NCBI GenBank assembly: GCA_018816555.1
Contig: JAHIVT010000153.1
Span: forward strand, 1 to 45,688
Direction of reading: 5' to 3'
DNA: 45,688 nt
Source of the DNA: Pseudomonadota bacterium
Lineage (GTDB): Bacteria; Desulfobacterota; Desulfobulbia; Desulfobulbales; SURF-16
Under the pieces are notes generated by a model. The model was not told the DNA's origin. It did no database searches and saw only the letters and a program-made list of their open reading frames with translations. Shown here in pieces: positions 33,517-43,352 of the stretch. The position numbers were made by a program, and so were the translations under genes. Each line of letters opens with the position of its first letter. Positions within the stretch are counted from its first letter, which is position 1.

Positions 33517-33677
33517 AACGAAATAATACTTCTCACAAAAATAGAAACCGAACCAACACCCCCTCTCGATAAAGCTATACAGAGTACAGTAGCCGCACAA
33601 TCCCTCGGGCACCAACACGCCATGCAAGACCCGCCATCCTACTTGTTTACATTTTTGGCAACAAACAAAATACAAAA

Positions 33678-33693
33678 ATTACATAATTGTAAT
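33678..33693. promoter_or_regulatory. Palindrome ATTACA-N4-TGTAAT
   Basis: Perfect 6-base arms around TAAT, 101 bp upstream of the glnK sigma-54 promoter, the usual distance for an activator-binding site. Same TTACA-N4-TGTAA core as the site at 33499-33516. Confidence 0.5.
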
Positions 33694-33793
33694 ATATCAC
33701 CCCGAACACTCCATCGAGGCACACACCTGTTCATTTCCTCATTTATATATATTTTCGGGCAGTTAAGAAAAAAAAGTTCCGAGCGACAGCCTT

Positions 33794-33809
33794 TGGCACA
33801 CAACTGGCT
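33794..33809 (+). promoter_or_regulatory. Sigma-54 promoter of glnK-amt 2
   Basis: TGGCAC-N5-TGGCT matches the -24/-12 consensus, with GG and GC ten bases apart and one departure (T to G) in the -12 box. It is 48 bases before the PII start codon, giving a leader of about 35 bases with AAGGAGGG as ribosome site. Confidence 0.82.
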
Positions 33810-33853
33810 ATACTAGCTTGCAAAGTAACTAACGGCAACTTTAAGGAGGGTAA

Positions 33854-34195
<342 letters not shown>

Positions 34196-34243
34196 CAGCA
34201 GAAAAACAGCAAAGATTAATTCTCTACATTTTGGTGAAATATC

Positions 34244-35563
34244 ATGAAGAAAAAAATACTACTCACAACAGCCCTTCTCCTATTGCCCGCCCTGGCGTGG
34301 GCAGCAGATGAAGCGCCCACAGCCATCAGCAATGCCGCAGCCATTGCCCTGGTTCAGGACCACGCCAATTACCTGTGGACGCTGATCGCCGCCGCCCTTG
34401 TCTTTTTTATGCAGGCCGGTTTCGCCATGGTTGAAACAGGATTTACCCGCGCCAAGAATGCGGTCAACATCATGATGAAAAACCTCATGGACTTTTCCAT
34501 GGGCTCCATAGCCTTCTGGGCCGTGGGCTTTGGCCTGATGTTCGGCACCACCAGCACCGGCTGGTTCGGTACCTCTGATTTTTTCCTCTCCGGCTGGACG
34601 CCGGACGGCGATCCCTGGGTGCTGGCCTTCTGGATGTTTCAGTGTGTGTTTGCAGCCACAGCGGCCACCATTGTCTCCGGTGCCATGGCCGAACGCACCA
34701 AGTTTAGCGGCTATCTGGTCTACAGTGCTATCGTCTGCGCCTTTATCTACCCGATTTTCGGCAGTTGGGCCTGGGGCAGTCTGCTGAACGGCAACGGCTG
34801 GCTAGAACAACTCGGATTTATTGACTTTGCCGGCTCAACTGTAGTACATTCTATTGGCGGATGGGCTGCTCTGGCTGGGGCCATCGTCCTGGGACCACGC
34901 ATCGGCAAATACGGCAAAAACGGTGAAGTACGGGCGATACCTGGTCACAACATCCCCATGGCCGCCCTCGGCGTCTTTATCCTCTGGCTGGGCTGGTTCG
35001 GATTCAACCCCGGCTCCACCACCACGGCGGATAAGAGCATTGCCATGATCTTTGTCAACACCAACATGGCTGCCGCAGCAGGCGCAGTTTTAGGCATGAT
35101 CACCTCATGGGTCATGTTCAAAAAACCTGACATCGGCATGAGCCTGAACGGTGCCCTGGCCGGCCTGGTGGGTATCACCGCCGGATGTGCCAATGTGAGC
35201 CCGACCAGCTCAATCATCATCGGCGCTATCGCGGGTATCCTGGTTGTGGTTTCTGTTTATCTCATCGACCGCATGCACATCGATGATCCGGTTGGCGCCG
35301 TTTCCGTACACGGCGTATGCGGGGCATGGGGAACCCTGGCTGCCGGACTCTTCAACATGGGAGGGCCTACTATGAAGATTGTGACCACCCAGCTGATCGG
35401 CATCGGTGCAGCCTTTATCTGGTCCTTTGGAGTAGCATTTCTCCTTTTCAAAGCCATCGACCTGACCATGGGACTCAGGGTAAGCGAAGAGGAAGAGATG
35501 GAAGGACTTGATATCGGCGAACATGGAGCTAACGCCTACAACGATTTTCAGGTATCCAAATAA
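34244..35563 (+). CDS. amtB: Ammonium transporter 2, with cleavable signal peptide
   Basis: A 439-residue Amt channel. Unlike transporter 1, it has a signal peptide (about 1-20, ending ALAWA), as in the E. coli-type AmtB. Pore and signature motifs: QAGFAMVETGFTRAKNAVN, GAMAERTKFSGYL, DFAGSTVVHSIGGWAAL (first pore His), GWFGFNPGST, VSVHGVCGAWGTL (second pore His). The PII-interacting tail is present (GLRVSEEEEMEGLDIGEHG). It forms a glnK-amt operon under the sigma-54 promoter at 33794. Confidence 0.96.
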   Translation: MKKKILLTTALLLLPALAWAADEAPTAISNAAAIALVQDHANYLWTLIAAALVFFMQAGFAMVETGFTRAKNAVNIMMKNLMDFSMGSIAFWAVGFGLMFGTTSTGWFGTSDFFLSGWTPDGDPWVLAFWMFQCVFAATAATIVSGAMAERTKFSGYLVYSAIVCAFIYPIFGSWAWGSLLNGNGWLEQLGFIDFAGSTVVHSIGGWAALAGAIVLGPRIGKYGKNGEVRAIPGHNIPMAALGVFILWLGWFGFNPGSTTTADKSIAMIFVNTNMAAAAGAVLGMITSWVMFKKPDIGMSLNGALAGLVGITAGCANVSPTSSIIIGAIAGILVVVSVYLIDRMHIDDPVGAVSVHGVCGAWGTLAAGLFNMGGPTMKIVTTQLIGIGAAFIWSFGVAFLLFKAIDLTMGLRVSEEEEMEGLDIGEHGANAYNDFQVSK

Positions 35564-35575
35564 CAAGATTTTATC

Positions 35576-35597
35576 GCCCCGGGGTTCAACCCGGGGC
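35576..35597. other. GC-rich hairpin between amt 2 and the porin gene
   Basis: Arms GCCCCGGG (35576-35583) and CCCGGGGC (35590-35597) around a six-base loop, 12 bases after the amt stop. No T run follows, so it is more likely an mRNA-stability or attenuating hairpin than a full terminator, letting part of the transcription continue into the porin. Confidence 0.6.
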
Positions 35598-35633
35598 ACT
35601 GCAATCAATCTATTTTTCCAAGGAGAAAGAAAA

Positions 35634-36443
35634 ATGAGAAAGAGTATGTTAACAATAAGCGGCATGGCCCTGCTGGGCATCCTCTGCACCGGTATCGCGG
35701 CATCAACAGCCTGGGCAGAAGAAGAAAAACCTACTGCAGACCTCAGCGTATCAGCACTCAGCAAATACGTATGGCGCGGCTATGAACTGAGCAAGGACAG
35801 CATTGTCCTCCAGCCCTCCATGACCATCGGCTACAAAGGTTTCGGCTTCAATCTCTGGGGCAACCTTGACACGGACCTGCATGATGAATTGACTTACGAT
35901 GAGAACGGCAACGACACAATAGACAACTGGACCGAAACCGATATGACCCTCTCCTATGACGGCTCCTGCAACTATGCCGATTATGGGGTTGGTTACATCT
36001 ATTATGCCATAGATGGTTATGAGAATACCCAGGAGATTTACGTCAGCGCCACCCTGCAAACCCTGCTGTCGCCTTCGTTGACAATTTATCGGGATATTGA
36101 TGCTCTTCCAGGCTGGTACGTTTCACTGGGCATTTCCCATTCTTTTGCCATCACCGAAGAGCTGTCCCTGGATCTGGGCGCCAAAATCGGCTACTACGAC
36201 ATTGATGATGAGGATGACATGGCCGATCCGGATGACCCCAATGACGCATACAGTAGCTTTCATGACGGCGTCATATCCGCTTCCATGACTTTCCCCATGG
36301 GAGAGTATTTCTCCGTCACCCCGGAGCTTTACTACTCTTTCTCATTGGACAGCGATGCTAAAGATGTGATTGAAGCCGCCAGCGTCAACGGCGATGACAG
36401 TGACTTTGTTTACGGTGGTGTAACCCTAAGCATGTCCTTCTAG
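35634..36443 (+). CDS. TorF-family outer-membrane porin-like protein
   Basis: A 269-residue protein with a signal peptide (about 1-28, ending TAWA). The mature part alternates hydrophobic and polar residues as in beta-barrels, begins with LSVSALSKYVWRGYELSKDS (typical of the Gcw_chp/TorF putative-porin family) and ends in an aromatic C-terminal strand (GGVTLSMSF). Highly acidic loops (for example DDEDDMADPDD). It follows amt 2 after a hairpin and has AAGGAG at its start. The context suggests it helps nitrogen compounds cross the outer membrane; that is inference. Confidence 0.8.
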   Translation: MRKSMLTISGMALLGILCTGIAASTAWAEEEKPTADLSVSALSKYVWRGYELSKDSIVLQPSMTIGYKGFGFNLWGNLDTDLHDELTYDENGNDTIDNWTETDMTLSYDGSCNYADYGVGYIYYAIDGYENTQEIYVSATLQTLLSPSLTIYRDIDALPGWYVSLGISHSFAITEELSLDLGAKIGYYDIDDEDDMADPDDPNDAYSSFHDGVISASMTFPMGEYFSVTPELYYSFSLDSDAKDVIEAASVNGDDSDFVYGGVTLSMSF

Positions 36444-36468
36444 CAGGTCGTAAAAAAACCTCCCCCCC

Positions 36469-36513
36469 GGCGCACAGGGCTTCTCTTACATCTCCGACCC
36501 TGTGCGCCTTTTT
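36469..36513 (+). terminator. Rho-independent terminator after the porin gene
   Basis: GGCGCACAGGG (36469-36479) pairs with CCCTGTGCGCC (36498-36508), followed by TTTTT. It closes the glnK-amt-porin transcription unit. Confidence 0.92.
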
Positions 36514-36527
36514 AGGCAGAAAACACC

Positions 36528-37259
36528 ATGATACAGCTAGCCGTTTTCCAACATGTATGGTGGGAAGGCCCGGGGAAATTCCTGATCGAGGCCGCAGCCA
36601 GGGATAACGTGAGACTGAACGTTATAGAGGCATGGCATCAACAAATCCCCGATCTGTCGCCATACAACGGCCTTATCATCCTGGGCGGAGGCCCCAACGT
36701 TAACCAGGTGGATGAGTATCCCTTCCTGTACCGGGAAAAACAGGCTATCCGCCTCTGGCTGCAAAGTGACAGACCATGCCTGGGCATCTGCCTCGGCCAT
36801 CAGCTTCTTGCTGAAGCACTGGGCAGTCGCATCGACTCCAACTTCTGTCACAGCATCGGTTTTATCGAGGGCCACCTGACAAGTAATGGTCGTGCTCATC
36901 CGATATTCAAGGGCATTGACACCCATCCGCCCCTGTTCAAATGGCACGGGCAGGCGGTCATACCACCCGTACCCAGCCATCTGCAGATCCTGGCCACCTC
37001 AAAGGAATGCCAGGTTGAGGCCTTTACCGTGCAGAACAGGCCTTACATTATCGGAGTTCAGTTCGACAACCACGCCGCCGCCCCGGAAGACGTCTCCATG
37101 TGGCTGAACAAGGATGCGGGCTGGCTCGACTCCATCCCCGGTAAGAATATCAATACAAAAAAGATAGCAGCGGATGCAGAAAAGCAAAAGTGGCTAACCG
37201 GGCGCCATTTCCATCAATTTTTTAGAAATTTTATCAGACTGATACAAAAACACGCCTGA
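36528..37259 (+). CDS. Class I glutamine amidotransferase-like protein, altered triad
   Basis: A 243-residue protein with the class I GATase fold. The nucleophile elbow CLGICLGHQLLAEALG carries C88, and the oxyanion region LIILGGGPNV is present. At the usual GVQFHxE position, however, the sequence is GVQFDNHAAAPED (176-188): Asp180 and His182 stand where the catalytic His and Glu should be. The protein may therefore be inactive as a glutaminase, or the His may be shifted by two residues. The C-terminal ~45 residues are basic and non-conserved. It begins 14 bases after a terminator and may start an operon ending at nifV. Confidence 0.75.
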   Translation: MIQLAVFQHVWWEGPGKFLIEAAARDNVRLNVIEAWHQQIPDLSPYNGLIILGGGPNVNQVDEYPFLYREKQAIRLWLQSDRPCLGICLGHQLLAEALGSRIDSNFCHSIGFIEGHLTSNGRAHPIFKGIDTHPPLFKWHGQAVIPPVPSHLQILATSKECQVEAFTVQNRPYIIGVQFDNHAAAPEDVSMWLNKDAGWLDSIPGKNINTKKIAADAEKQKWLTGRHFHQFFRNFIRLIQKHA

Positions 37260-37310
37260 TTCGATCAAAGTTATTTTTGCAATTTATTTTCTTTACGATA
37301 AAGATATCTC

Positions 37311-38621
37311 ATGCCCCAGACAACCCAGAACAATATGTTTCTCCTGCTTGACCAGAGCGGACCCTTTGCCACTCCGGCCAGCCTGCTACAGAGCAACAGC
37401 AATTTTGCCCAACAGGCCCGCGCCATGGCGTCCCTGCTGGGCAAAGGAGAGTTGTCAACAAAATACCGCGTCATCCGCAACCAGATCTTTGAATTTCTCA
37501 ATGTCCGTTCGTTTGCCGCCATTCAGACCCTGCTCCATGACCGGAACCGCCGCCAGGAAATAGACCACCGGGCCTATATGCTGCTGGGCAACATGTTCGG
37601 CATTGAAGGCACGGAACGGGAAATCGTCTCCCGGGTCAACAACTACTCCAGAACAGCAGATGGCGTGATCCGTTACCTGCGCAGCAAAGTGCTGGCCAAT
37701 TACAGTTCCCATATCGAGATGACCAACGAAATCGATGCCCTGAGCAGTCCTGCGGAACTGCTGCTCATCGTCTTCGACGACCGTTACCACCAGAAGGCCC
37801 GTTTTGAAGCCAAACGCAAGCTGATCCTCATGAACCTGGCCGGCTCAATCGACCAGAGGGAGAGGGAAACTGGCATTGAGGGCAAATTTGCCCAGTTTCT
37901 CGAATTTCTCAACGATCATGTCTGGAGCAAAAAGGCCAAGATCGGTGAACTGGAAATCGTCTATCTGCTCAGCACCCACGAAAAGGATCATTTCACCTGC
38001 CAACAGCTGAAGATCATCAGCCGCAAAGAGGCGGAGCACATCTCCCTTGATCCGGGACAGAAACTCACCCTGCTCAAACGACGACGCTTTTCGCAAAACG
38101 GCAGAGAAATCCCCATCTATGTCTCGATCCGCAAAAAACCGCCCGAGGCAAAAGTGCTGAAACTGCTGCGCAAGGGGGAGGAAAATCCTGCGGTGGCGGT
38201 GGATGACGAATTAGGCCTCATGGGGGTGCTGGAATCCACCCAGGATATCAAGATATTCCAGAAGCACCTGACCAGCAGCGCTATTAAAGCAAATTCCTTC
38301 ATGGCGCTCGAGGACATCTCCGACTCGCTCACCGGCGCCAAACGGGCCGGCAAAAACACGGGCAGCTCCTCCAACACCGCAATGTTCAAGTTTTTTGCCC
38401 GACTCGGTGGCATGCGGGTTGAATTCATCGTCCATACTTACCAGAGCTACCTCAATTATATTTACCAGAGGGACGTTTCCCACGATGAGTATGAGGTCAA
38501 ACGCATCTTTGACACCGGGGTTGCCGAACTGCTTTTCCCGCAGAACATCTATTATCTGGACATGAAAAAGATCCGCGACAAACAGCTTCACTGGTTCCGC
38601 AGGCAGATAGAGGAGTCTTGA
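37311..38621 (+). CDS. Conserved-looking protein of unknown function (436 aa)
   Basis: I do not recognise a family. It is soluble, basic and probably mostly alpha-helical, with no signal peptide or membrane segment. The N-terminal half has helical stretches such as KYRVIRNQIFEFLNVRSFAA and QKARFEAKRKLILMNLAGSI. A central basic region (QKLTLLKRRRFSQNG) precedes IPIYVSIRKKPPEAKVLKLL. A Ser/Gly-rich linker (about 350-365) precedes a C-terminal part with VEFIVHTYQSYLNYIY. One base separates it from the small membrane protein, and the four-gene run ends at nifV, so co-expression with nitrogen fixation is possible. Confidence 0.7.
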   Translation: MPQTTQNNMFLLLDQSGPFATPASLLQSNSNFAQQARAMASLLGKGELSTKYRVIRNQIFEFLNVRSFAAIQTLLHDRNRRQEIDHRAYMLLGNMFGIEGTEREIVSRVNNYSRTADGVIRYLRSKVLANYSSHIEMTNEIDALSSPAELLLIVFDDRYHQKARFEAKRKLILMNLAGSIDQRERETGIEGKFAQFLEFLNDHVWSKKAKIGELEIVYLLSTHEKDHFTCQQLKIISRKEAEHISLDPGQKLTLLKRRRFSQNGREIPIYVSIRKKPPEAKVLKLLRKGEENPAVAVDDELGLMGVLESTQDIKIFQKHLTSSAIKANSFMALEDISDSLTGAKRAGKNTGSSSNTAMFKFFARLGGMRVEFIVHTYQSYLNYIYQRDVSHDEYEVKRIFDTGVAELLFPQNIYYLDMKKIRDKQLHWFRRQIEES

Positions 38622-38622
38622 G

Positions 38623-39003
38623 ATGAAAAATGCACCGCATACCCTGCCGCCGTTCGTGATTAATCTTTTTTTTGTCATCGGGCTCATGTCCGCCCTGTCC
38701 TTCCGGGCGCTGATGGCCATAAAAGACTTGCAGCCGCAACTGTTGCGGCCTGTATGGTACATGGGAATCATCGGCTACATCCTCTTTTTCGGCTTCCGAT
38801 ACTCCATCACTGAAAAACGCAAAAAGGCCATCTGCGAATTCAAACTGATCGATAAGCTTAAGAAAGGCGAAGAACTATCACCCAACGACCGACAGGTTAT
38901 GACTTACATCCTGTCGTCCCTGCAGAAATCGCGGGAGAACCTCAATTACCTTTTCATCTTCGCCACTTCTGCCATTGCCATTTTGCTGGATCTGCTTTTC
39001 TGA
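38623..39003 (+). CDS. Small membrane protein of unknown function
   Basis: A 126-residue protein with three hydrophobic segments (about 11-30, 43-58, 108-125) and a charged cytoplasmic-type middle (ITEKRKKAICEFKLIDKLKKGEEL, written here in part as KLKKGEEL). No family recognised. It is coupled to the preceding 436-residue protein (TGA-G-ATG) and lies 11 bases before nifV, suggesting that the pair forms a membrane-linked unit. Confidence 0.7.
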   Translation: MKNAPHTLPPFVINLFFVIGLMSALSFRALMAIKDLQPQLLRPVWYMGIIGYILFFGFRYSITEKRKKAICEFKLIDKLKKGEELSPNDRQVMTYILSSLQKSRENLNYLFIFATSAIAILLDLLF

Positions 39004-39014
39004 GAGGCGCAACC

Positions 39015-40121
39015 ATGAAAGGACTGATCGACAGCACATTACGGGAAGGCGAGCAGGCCCCCGGGGTTTTCTTTCCCCTGGCGGTAAAAATAAAAATCGC
39101 TAAACTGCTGGCCAGGATAGGCATCGAAGAGATCGAGCTCGGCATCGCCACCCCCTACGACCAGGAACTCCCCTTGCTCATGCGCATTCTGCGGCGCAGG
39201 AGCAGCAGCAGCAGCCTGGCCCTCTGGTGCCGGTGCGTTGTCGCGGACATTGACTTTGCCGCCGCGCTTGCCCCTGACGTTCTTTCCCTGTCGATCCCGG
39301 CCTCGGATCTGCATATCTATGAAAAACTCGGCCGCAACCGCAATTGGATCAAAGAGACTTTGGCCCAGGCCATCCGACACAGCCTGGCACAAGGCATTAC
39401 CTCTGTTTCCGTAGGGCTGGAAGATGCCACCCGGGCTGATGAGGATTTTCTGGCGCAGCTCATTCAGACCGCGGAGCAGGCCGGGGCCGCCAGGGTACGG
39501 CTGGCGGATACGGTGGGAATTGCCAGCCCGGGAACAATCGCCGGGCTCGTCCGCAGGATTGCCAGGATCAGCACGCTTGAGATCGGCATTCATGCCCATA
39601 ACGACTTCGGCATGGCCACGGCCAATGCCATTGCAGCACTTGAGGCCGGAGCCGACTGGGCTGACGCCACTGTCCTCGGTATCGGGGAGCGCGCCGGCAA
39701 CAGCCGACTGGAGGAGATGGCAGGCTACCTTGCCCTGCGCGGCGACAGACGCCCTTACAAAACCGAACATCTTCGTCCCCTCTGTCTGACCGTGGCCCAT
39801 GCCGCAGCAAGACAGATTCCCGGCTCCCATCCCCTGGTGGGCGATGAAATCTTCACCTGCGAAACCGGCCTGCATCTGCAGGGCCTGACCAGAAATCCGG
39901 CTACCTATGAGCCTTATGACCCGGAAAGGGTGGGAGGAGAGCGACGCCTGCTGCTGGGCAGGAAATCAGGCAAAAGGGCCATCCAGGACCGGTTGCACGC
40001 CTTGGGCTGCTCCCTGCCGGAAGAAAGACTTGAACAGGTCGTCCACCTGGTCCGCCGCGAGGCGGGCAGCAAAAGACGGCCACTCAATGATGAGGAAATC
40101 CGTACGATTATCGGCGTCTGA
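39015..40121 (+). CDS. nifV: Homocitrate synthase
   Basis: A 368-residue DRE-TIM metallolyase condensing 2-oxoglutarate and acetyl-CoA to homocitrate, the organic ligand of FeMo-cofactor. DSTLREGEQAPGV (6-18), HAHND (193-197, metal-binding His pair) and GERAGN (224-229) are typical. The C-terminal part (HPLVGDEIFTCETGLHLQGL) fits NifV-type enzymes and is shorter than isopropylmalate synthases, which carry a regulatory domain. A run of five Ser (AGC repeats, about 63-67) is a minor oddity. The setting next to nifA and nifH supports nifV over leuA. Confidence 0.9.
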   Translation: MKGLIDSTLREGEQAPGVFFPLAVKIKIAKLLARIGIEEIELGIATPYDQELPLLMRILRRRSSSSSLALWCRCVVADIDFAAALAPDVLSLSIPASDLHIYEKLGRNRNWIKETLAQAIRHSLAQGITSVSVGLEDATRADEDFLAQLIQTAEQAGAARVRLADTVGIASPGTIAGLVRRIARISTLEIGIHAHNDFGMATANAIAALEAGADWADATVLGIGERAGNSRLEEMAGYLALRGDRRPYKTEHLRPLCLTVAHAAARQIPGSHPLVGDEIFTCETGLHLQGLTRNPATYEPYDPERVGGERRLLLGRKSGKRAIQDRLHALGCSLPEERLEQVVHLVRREAGSKRRPLNDEEIRTIIGV

Positions 40122-40190
40122 CGTGTCGCGGTCCTGAGCCAAAGCGAGCACCCCTCCGGGAGTCAGAAGCATCCTCCCGCAAATAAAAAA

Positions 40191-40223
40191 GGAAAAGCAA
40201 AGATATCACCTCTTTGCTTTTCC
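40191..40223 (-). terminator. Bidirectional terminator between nifV and nifA
   Basis: GGAAAAGCAAAGA (40191-40203) pairs with TCTTTGCTTTTCC (40211-40223). On the minus strand it is followed by TTTTTT, ending nifA; on the plus strand only a short T-rich tail follows, so it also insulates nifV. Confidence 0.85.
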
Positions 40224-40232
40224 GTTTGATTG

Positions 40233-41837
40233 TTATTGCCATTGCTCCGGCCTTTTCAGGCCATACTTCTTGATCTTGTAGCCGATCTGCCGCTGGGTCA
40301 AGCCCAGCTCCCGGGCTGCCCTGGACTGCACCCAACCGTGCCGCTTGAGAGAAGATTCAATTTCCACCCGCTCAATGTCCTTCAGCACTCTCCCTCTTCT
40401 TTCATTGCCTCCTGCCGCGGGAACTAAATCTTCGCCGGAACTCTGAACCGCAACAGTAACCTGCTGCGGCCCGGCAAACATCCGGTCCGGCAAATCCGAA
40501 ATCTGCAGCCAACCGCTATCAGAGAGAATGACCAGCCTCTCGACCAGGTTCTGTAGTTCCCGGACATTGCCGGGCCAGTCATAGGCGGTCAGAAAATCAA
40601 GAAACTCCTTGGTCATTTTCACATTTTTCTCATTGCGCTTATTGCTCGACCTGAGAAAATGATCCAGCAGCAGAGGAATATCCTCTCTTCTCTCCCGCAA
40701 GGGCGGCAGGGTGAGCGGCACCACATTCAGCCGGTAATAGAGATCATTGCGGAATTTGCCCTCAAGCACGGCATTTTCGAGACTGACATTGGTTGCCGCG
40801 ATAATCCGCACATCCACGGTCAAGGTGGAAGTGCCGCCCAGTCGCTCGAACTGGCTCTCCTGCAAAACCCGCAACAGCTTGGACTGCAGGGCAAGCGGCA
40901 GTTCGCCGATCTCATCAAGAAACAGCGTCCCGCCATTGGCCAGTTCAAATCGACCGGGCTTGGTGCTCACCGCGCCGGTGAAGGCCCCTTTTTCATGACC
41001 AAGCAGTTCACTTTCCAGCAGGTTTTCCGGCAAGGCAGCGCAGTTCACCTTGATAAAGGTTTTGTCCTTGCGGGTGCTGGCCTGATGGAGAGCCCTGGCT
41101 ACCAGTTCCTTGCCGGTGCCGGACTCACCCAACAGCAGCACCGTAGCTCGACTGGGCGCCACCTTCTCAATGCTCCAGAAAATGCCCTGCATGGCCTTGC
41201 TTTGCCCGATCATGTAATGCCGGTTGTAACGGCTGTGCAGTTCAGCCTTCAGGCTCTTATTTTCCTCCACCAACACTGCCTGGTTGCGGATGATGGCCCG
41301 ATGCAGACTAAGAAACTGAGCAATCAGGATGGACAGCACGGAGAGAAAACGGATGTCCTCCTCAAAGGAAACATCCATGCCGAAGAGTCGATCCACACTG
41401 AGCACCCCAACGGGCTTCTGGGACAGCATGACCGGCACGCCGATAAAGGAAATGCGCTCTTTGCTTATCTTGGACCTGGCCTTTGTTCGGTTAAGAAAGA
41501 GCGGTTCACTCTGGATATCGGGAACGACAAAGGGAGAACAAGTCCTGAAAATTTGACCGCAAATCCCCTCGTTCAGACCATATACCCCGCGCTGCTCCTC
41601 CTGGACGCTCAGCCCGTATGAGGCGCGGATGCTCAACTTTTCCCCCGATTTATCGAGCAGAAGCAGGGTAGCCCGCTCCATGCGCAGGATGTCATGCACG
41701 ATGCGCAGTATCTTGCTGAGGGTGGTGTCCAGATGAACCGCAGAACCAATAAGCTGACAGATCTCACTTAAGGCCTGCAGCTCAAGGGCTTCAATCGTCG
41801 GCTTCTGGGAAGATGGAATAACGCTTGAAACTGTCAT
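40233..41837 (-). CDS. nifA: Nif-specific sigma-54 activator NifA
   Basis: A 534-residue enhancer-binding protein. N-terminal GAF domain (about 20-180); AAA+ domain (about 205-440) with Walker A GESGTGKE (237-244), GAFTGA (284-289, the sigma-54 contact loop) and Walker B FLDEIG (306-311); C-terminal Fis-type HTH (about 503-526, [19 protein letters not shown]). The linker between AAA+ and HTH (about 440-500) has no cysteine, unlike the oxygen-sensitive NifA of rhizobia. The start at 41837 has GGAG upstream. No NifL gene adjoins; PII contact with the GAF domain is possible. It lies beside nifH, whose upstream region has a NifA site. Confidence 0.94.
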   Translation of the reverse strand: MTVSSVIPSSQKPTIEALELQALSEICQLIGSAVHLDTTLSKILRIVHDILRMERATLLLLDKSGEKLSIRASYGLSVQEEQRGVYGLNEGICGQIFRTCSPFVVPDIQSEPLFLNRTKARSKISKERISFIGVPVMLSQKPVGVLSVDRLFGMDVSFEEDIRFLSVLSILIAQFLSLHRAIIRNQAVLVEENKSLKAELHSRYNRHYMIGQSKAMQGIFWSIEKVAPSRATVLLLGESGTGKELVARALHQASTRKDKTFIKVNCAALPENLLESELLGHEKGAFTGAVSTKPGRFELANGGTLFLDEIGELPLALQSKLLRVLQESQFERLGGTSTLTVDVRIIAATNVSLENAVLEGKFRNDLYYRLNVVPLTLPPLRERREDIPLLLDHFLRSSNKRNEKNVKMTKEFLDFLTAYDWPGNVRELQNLVERLVILSDSGWLQISDLPDRMFAGPQQVTVAVQSSGEDLVPAAGGNERRGRVLKDIERVEIESSLKRHGWVQSRAARELGLTQRQIGYKIKKYGLKRPEQWQ

Positions 41838-42112
41838 TTTTGCTCCATTCAATGGCTGAATTCATATCAATACATATATGTATCTGAGTTTTGCAATATA
41901 TATTCCGCTCCAGCCCAGCATCAAAGTATTCTCCCATCATATTGATATTAAATAATAAAATATCAAAAACACCCAACTCATTTCACTTATCCCGATCTGC
42001 ATAAATACCATAATTGTAAATTTACCAAAACTAAATATTACTTTTTCGTTATATTTTCCCAAAAACAAACAACAGCCCCCATGCTACAAAATTGAAACAG
42101 GAACTTCTTTTT
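41838..42112. promoter_or_regulatory. AT-rich divergent region upstream of nifA
   Basis: Contains the perfect 14-bp palindrome ATACATATATGTAT (41870-41883), centred about 40 bases before the nifA start, and GTAAATTTAC (42016-42025). No consensus sigma-54 promoter faces nifA. A possible minus-strand TTGCAA box (41895-41900) lacks a good -10. The palindrome over the nifA start region may be an operator. No gene is present. Confidence 0.4.
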
Positions 42113-42128
42113 TGTCATCTTCCCGACA
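42113..42128. promoter_or_regulatory. NifA upstream activator sequence
   Basis: TGT-N10-ACA (TGTCATCTTCCCGACA) matches the NifA-binding consensus exactly. It is about 100 bp upstream of the nifH -24 box, the standard distance for activation by DNA looping. Confidence 0.85.
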
Positions 42129-42227
42129 AAAGCGCCTGTCACCATCCCCTTCCCCGCTGTGCCATCTTTACCTGCAACACCTAGTCAACATATTGATAAA
42201 TCAACAATATTTTTTATATCTCCCGAG

Positions 42228-42243
42228 TGGCACACCTCTTGCC
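42228..42243 (+). promoter_or_regulatory. Sigma-54 promoter of nifH
   Basis: TGGCAC-N5-TTGCC is a full -24/-12 match. Transcription would start near 42254, leaving a leader of about 165 bases. Confidence 0.93.
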
Positions 42244-43245
<1,002 letters not shown>

Positions 43246-43251
43246 CGTTCC

Positions 43252-43330
43252 AACGCGCAAACGCTCAAACGTTTAAACACTGGAACGCTCAAACACTTTA
43301 ACTCTGGAACGCATACAACTGGAGCGTTCC
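43252..43330. repeat. Degenerate 8-bp tandem repeats between nifH and nifI1
   Basis: About nine units of the form AACGCTCA (for example AACGCGCA, AACGCTCA, AACGTTTA, AACACTGG, AACGCTCA, AACACTTT, AACTCTGG) lie between the nifH stop and nifI1. CGTTCC at both ends pairs with internal GGAACG copies, allowing alternative hairpins. It probably marks an mRNA processing or stability point that lets nifH be made in excess. Confidence 0.6.
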
Positions 43331-43352
43331 CTCACATACTGGAGATAATACT

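Noticed and set aside
39015-40121. Calling the DRE-TIM enzyme leuA (isopropylmalate synthase)
   Set aside because: It lacks the C-terminal regulatory domain, has the NifV-like short C-terminus, and lies next to nifA and nifH.
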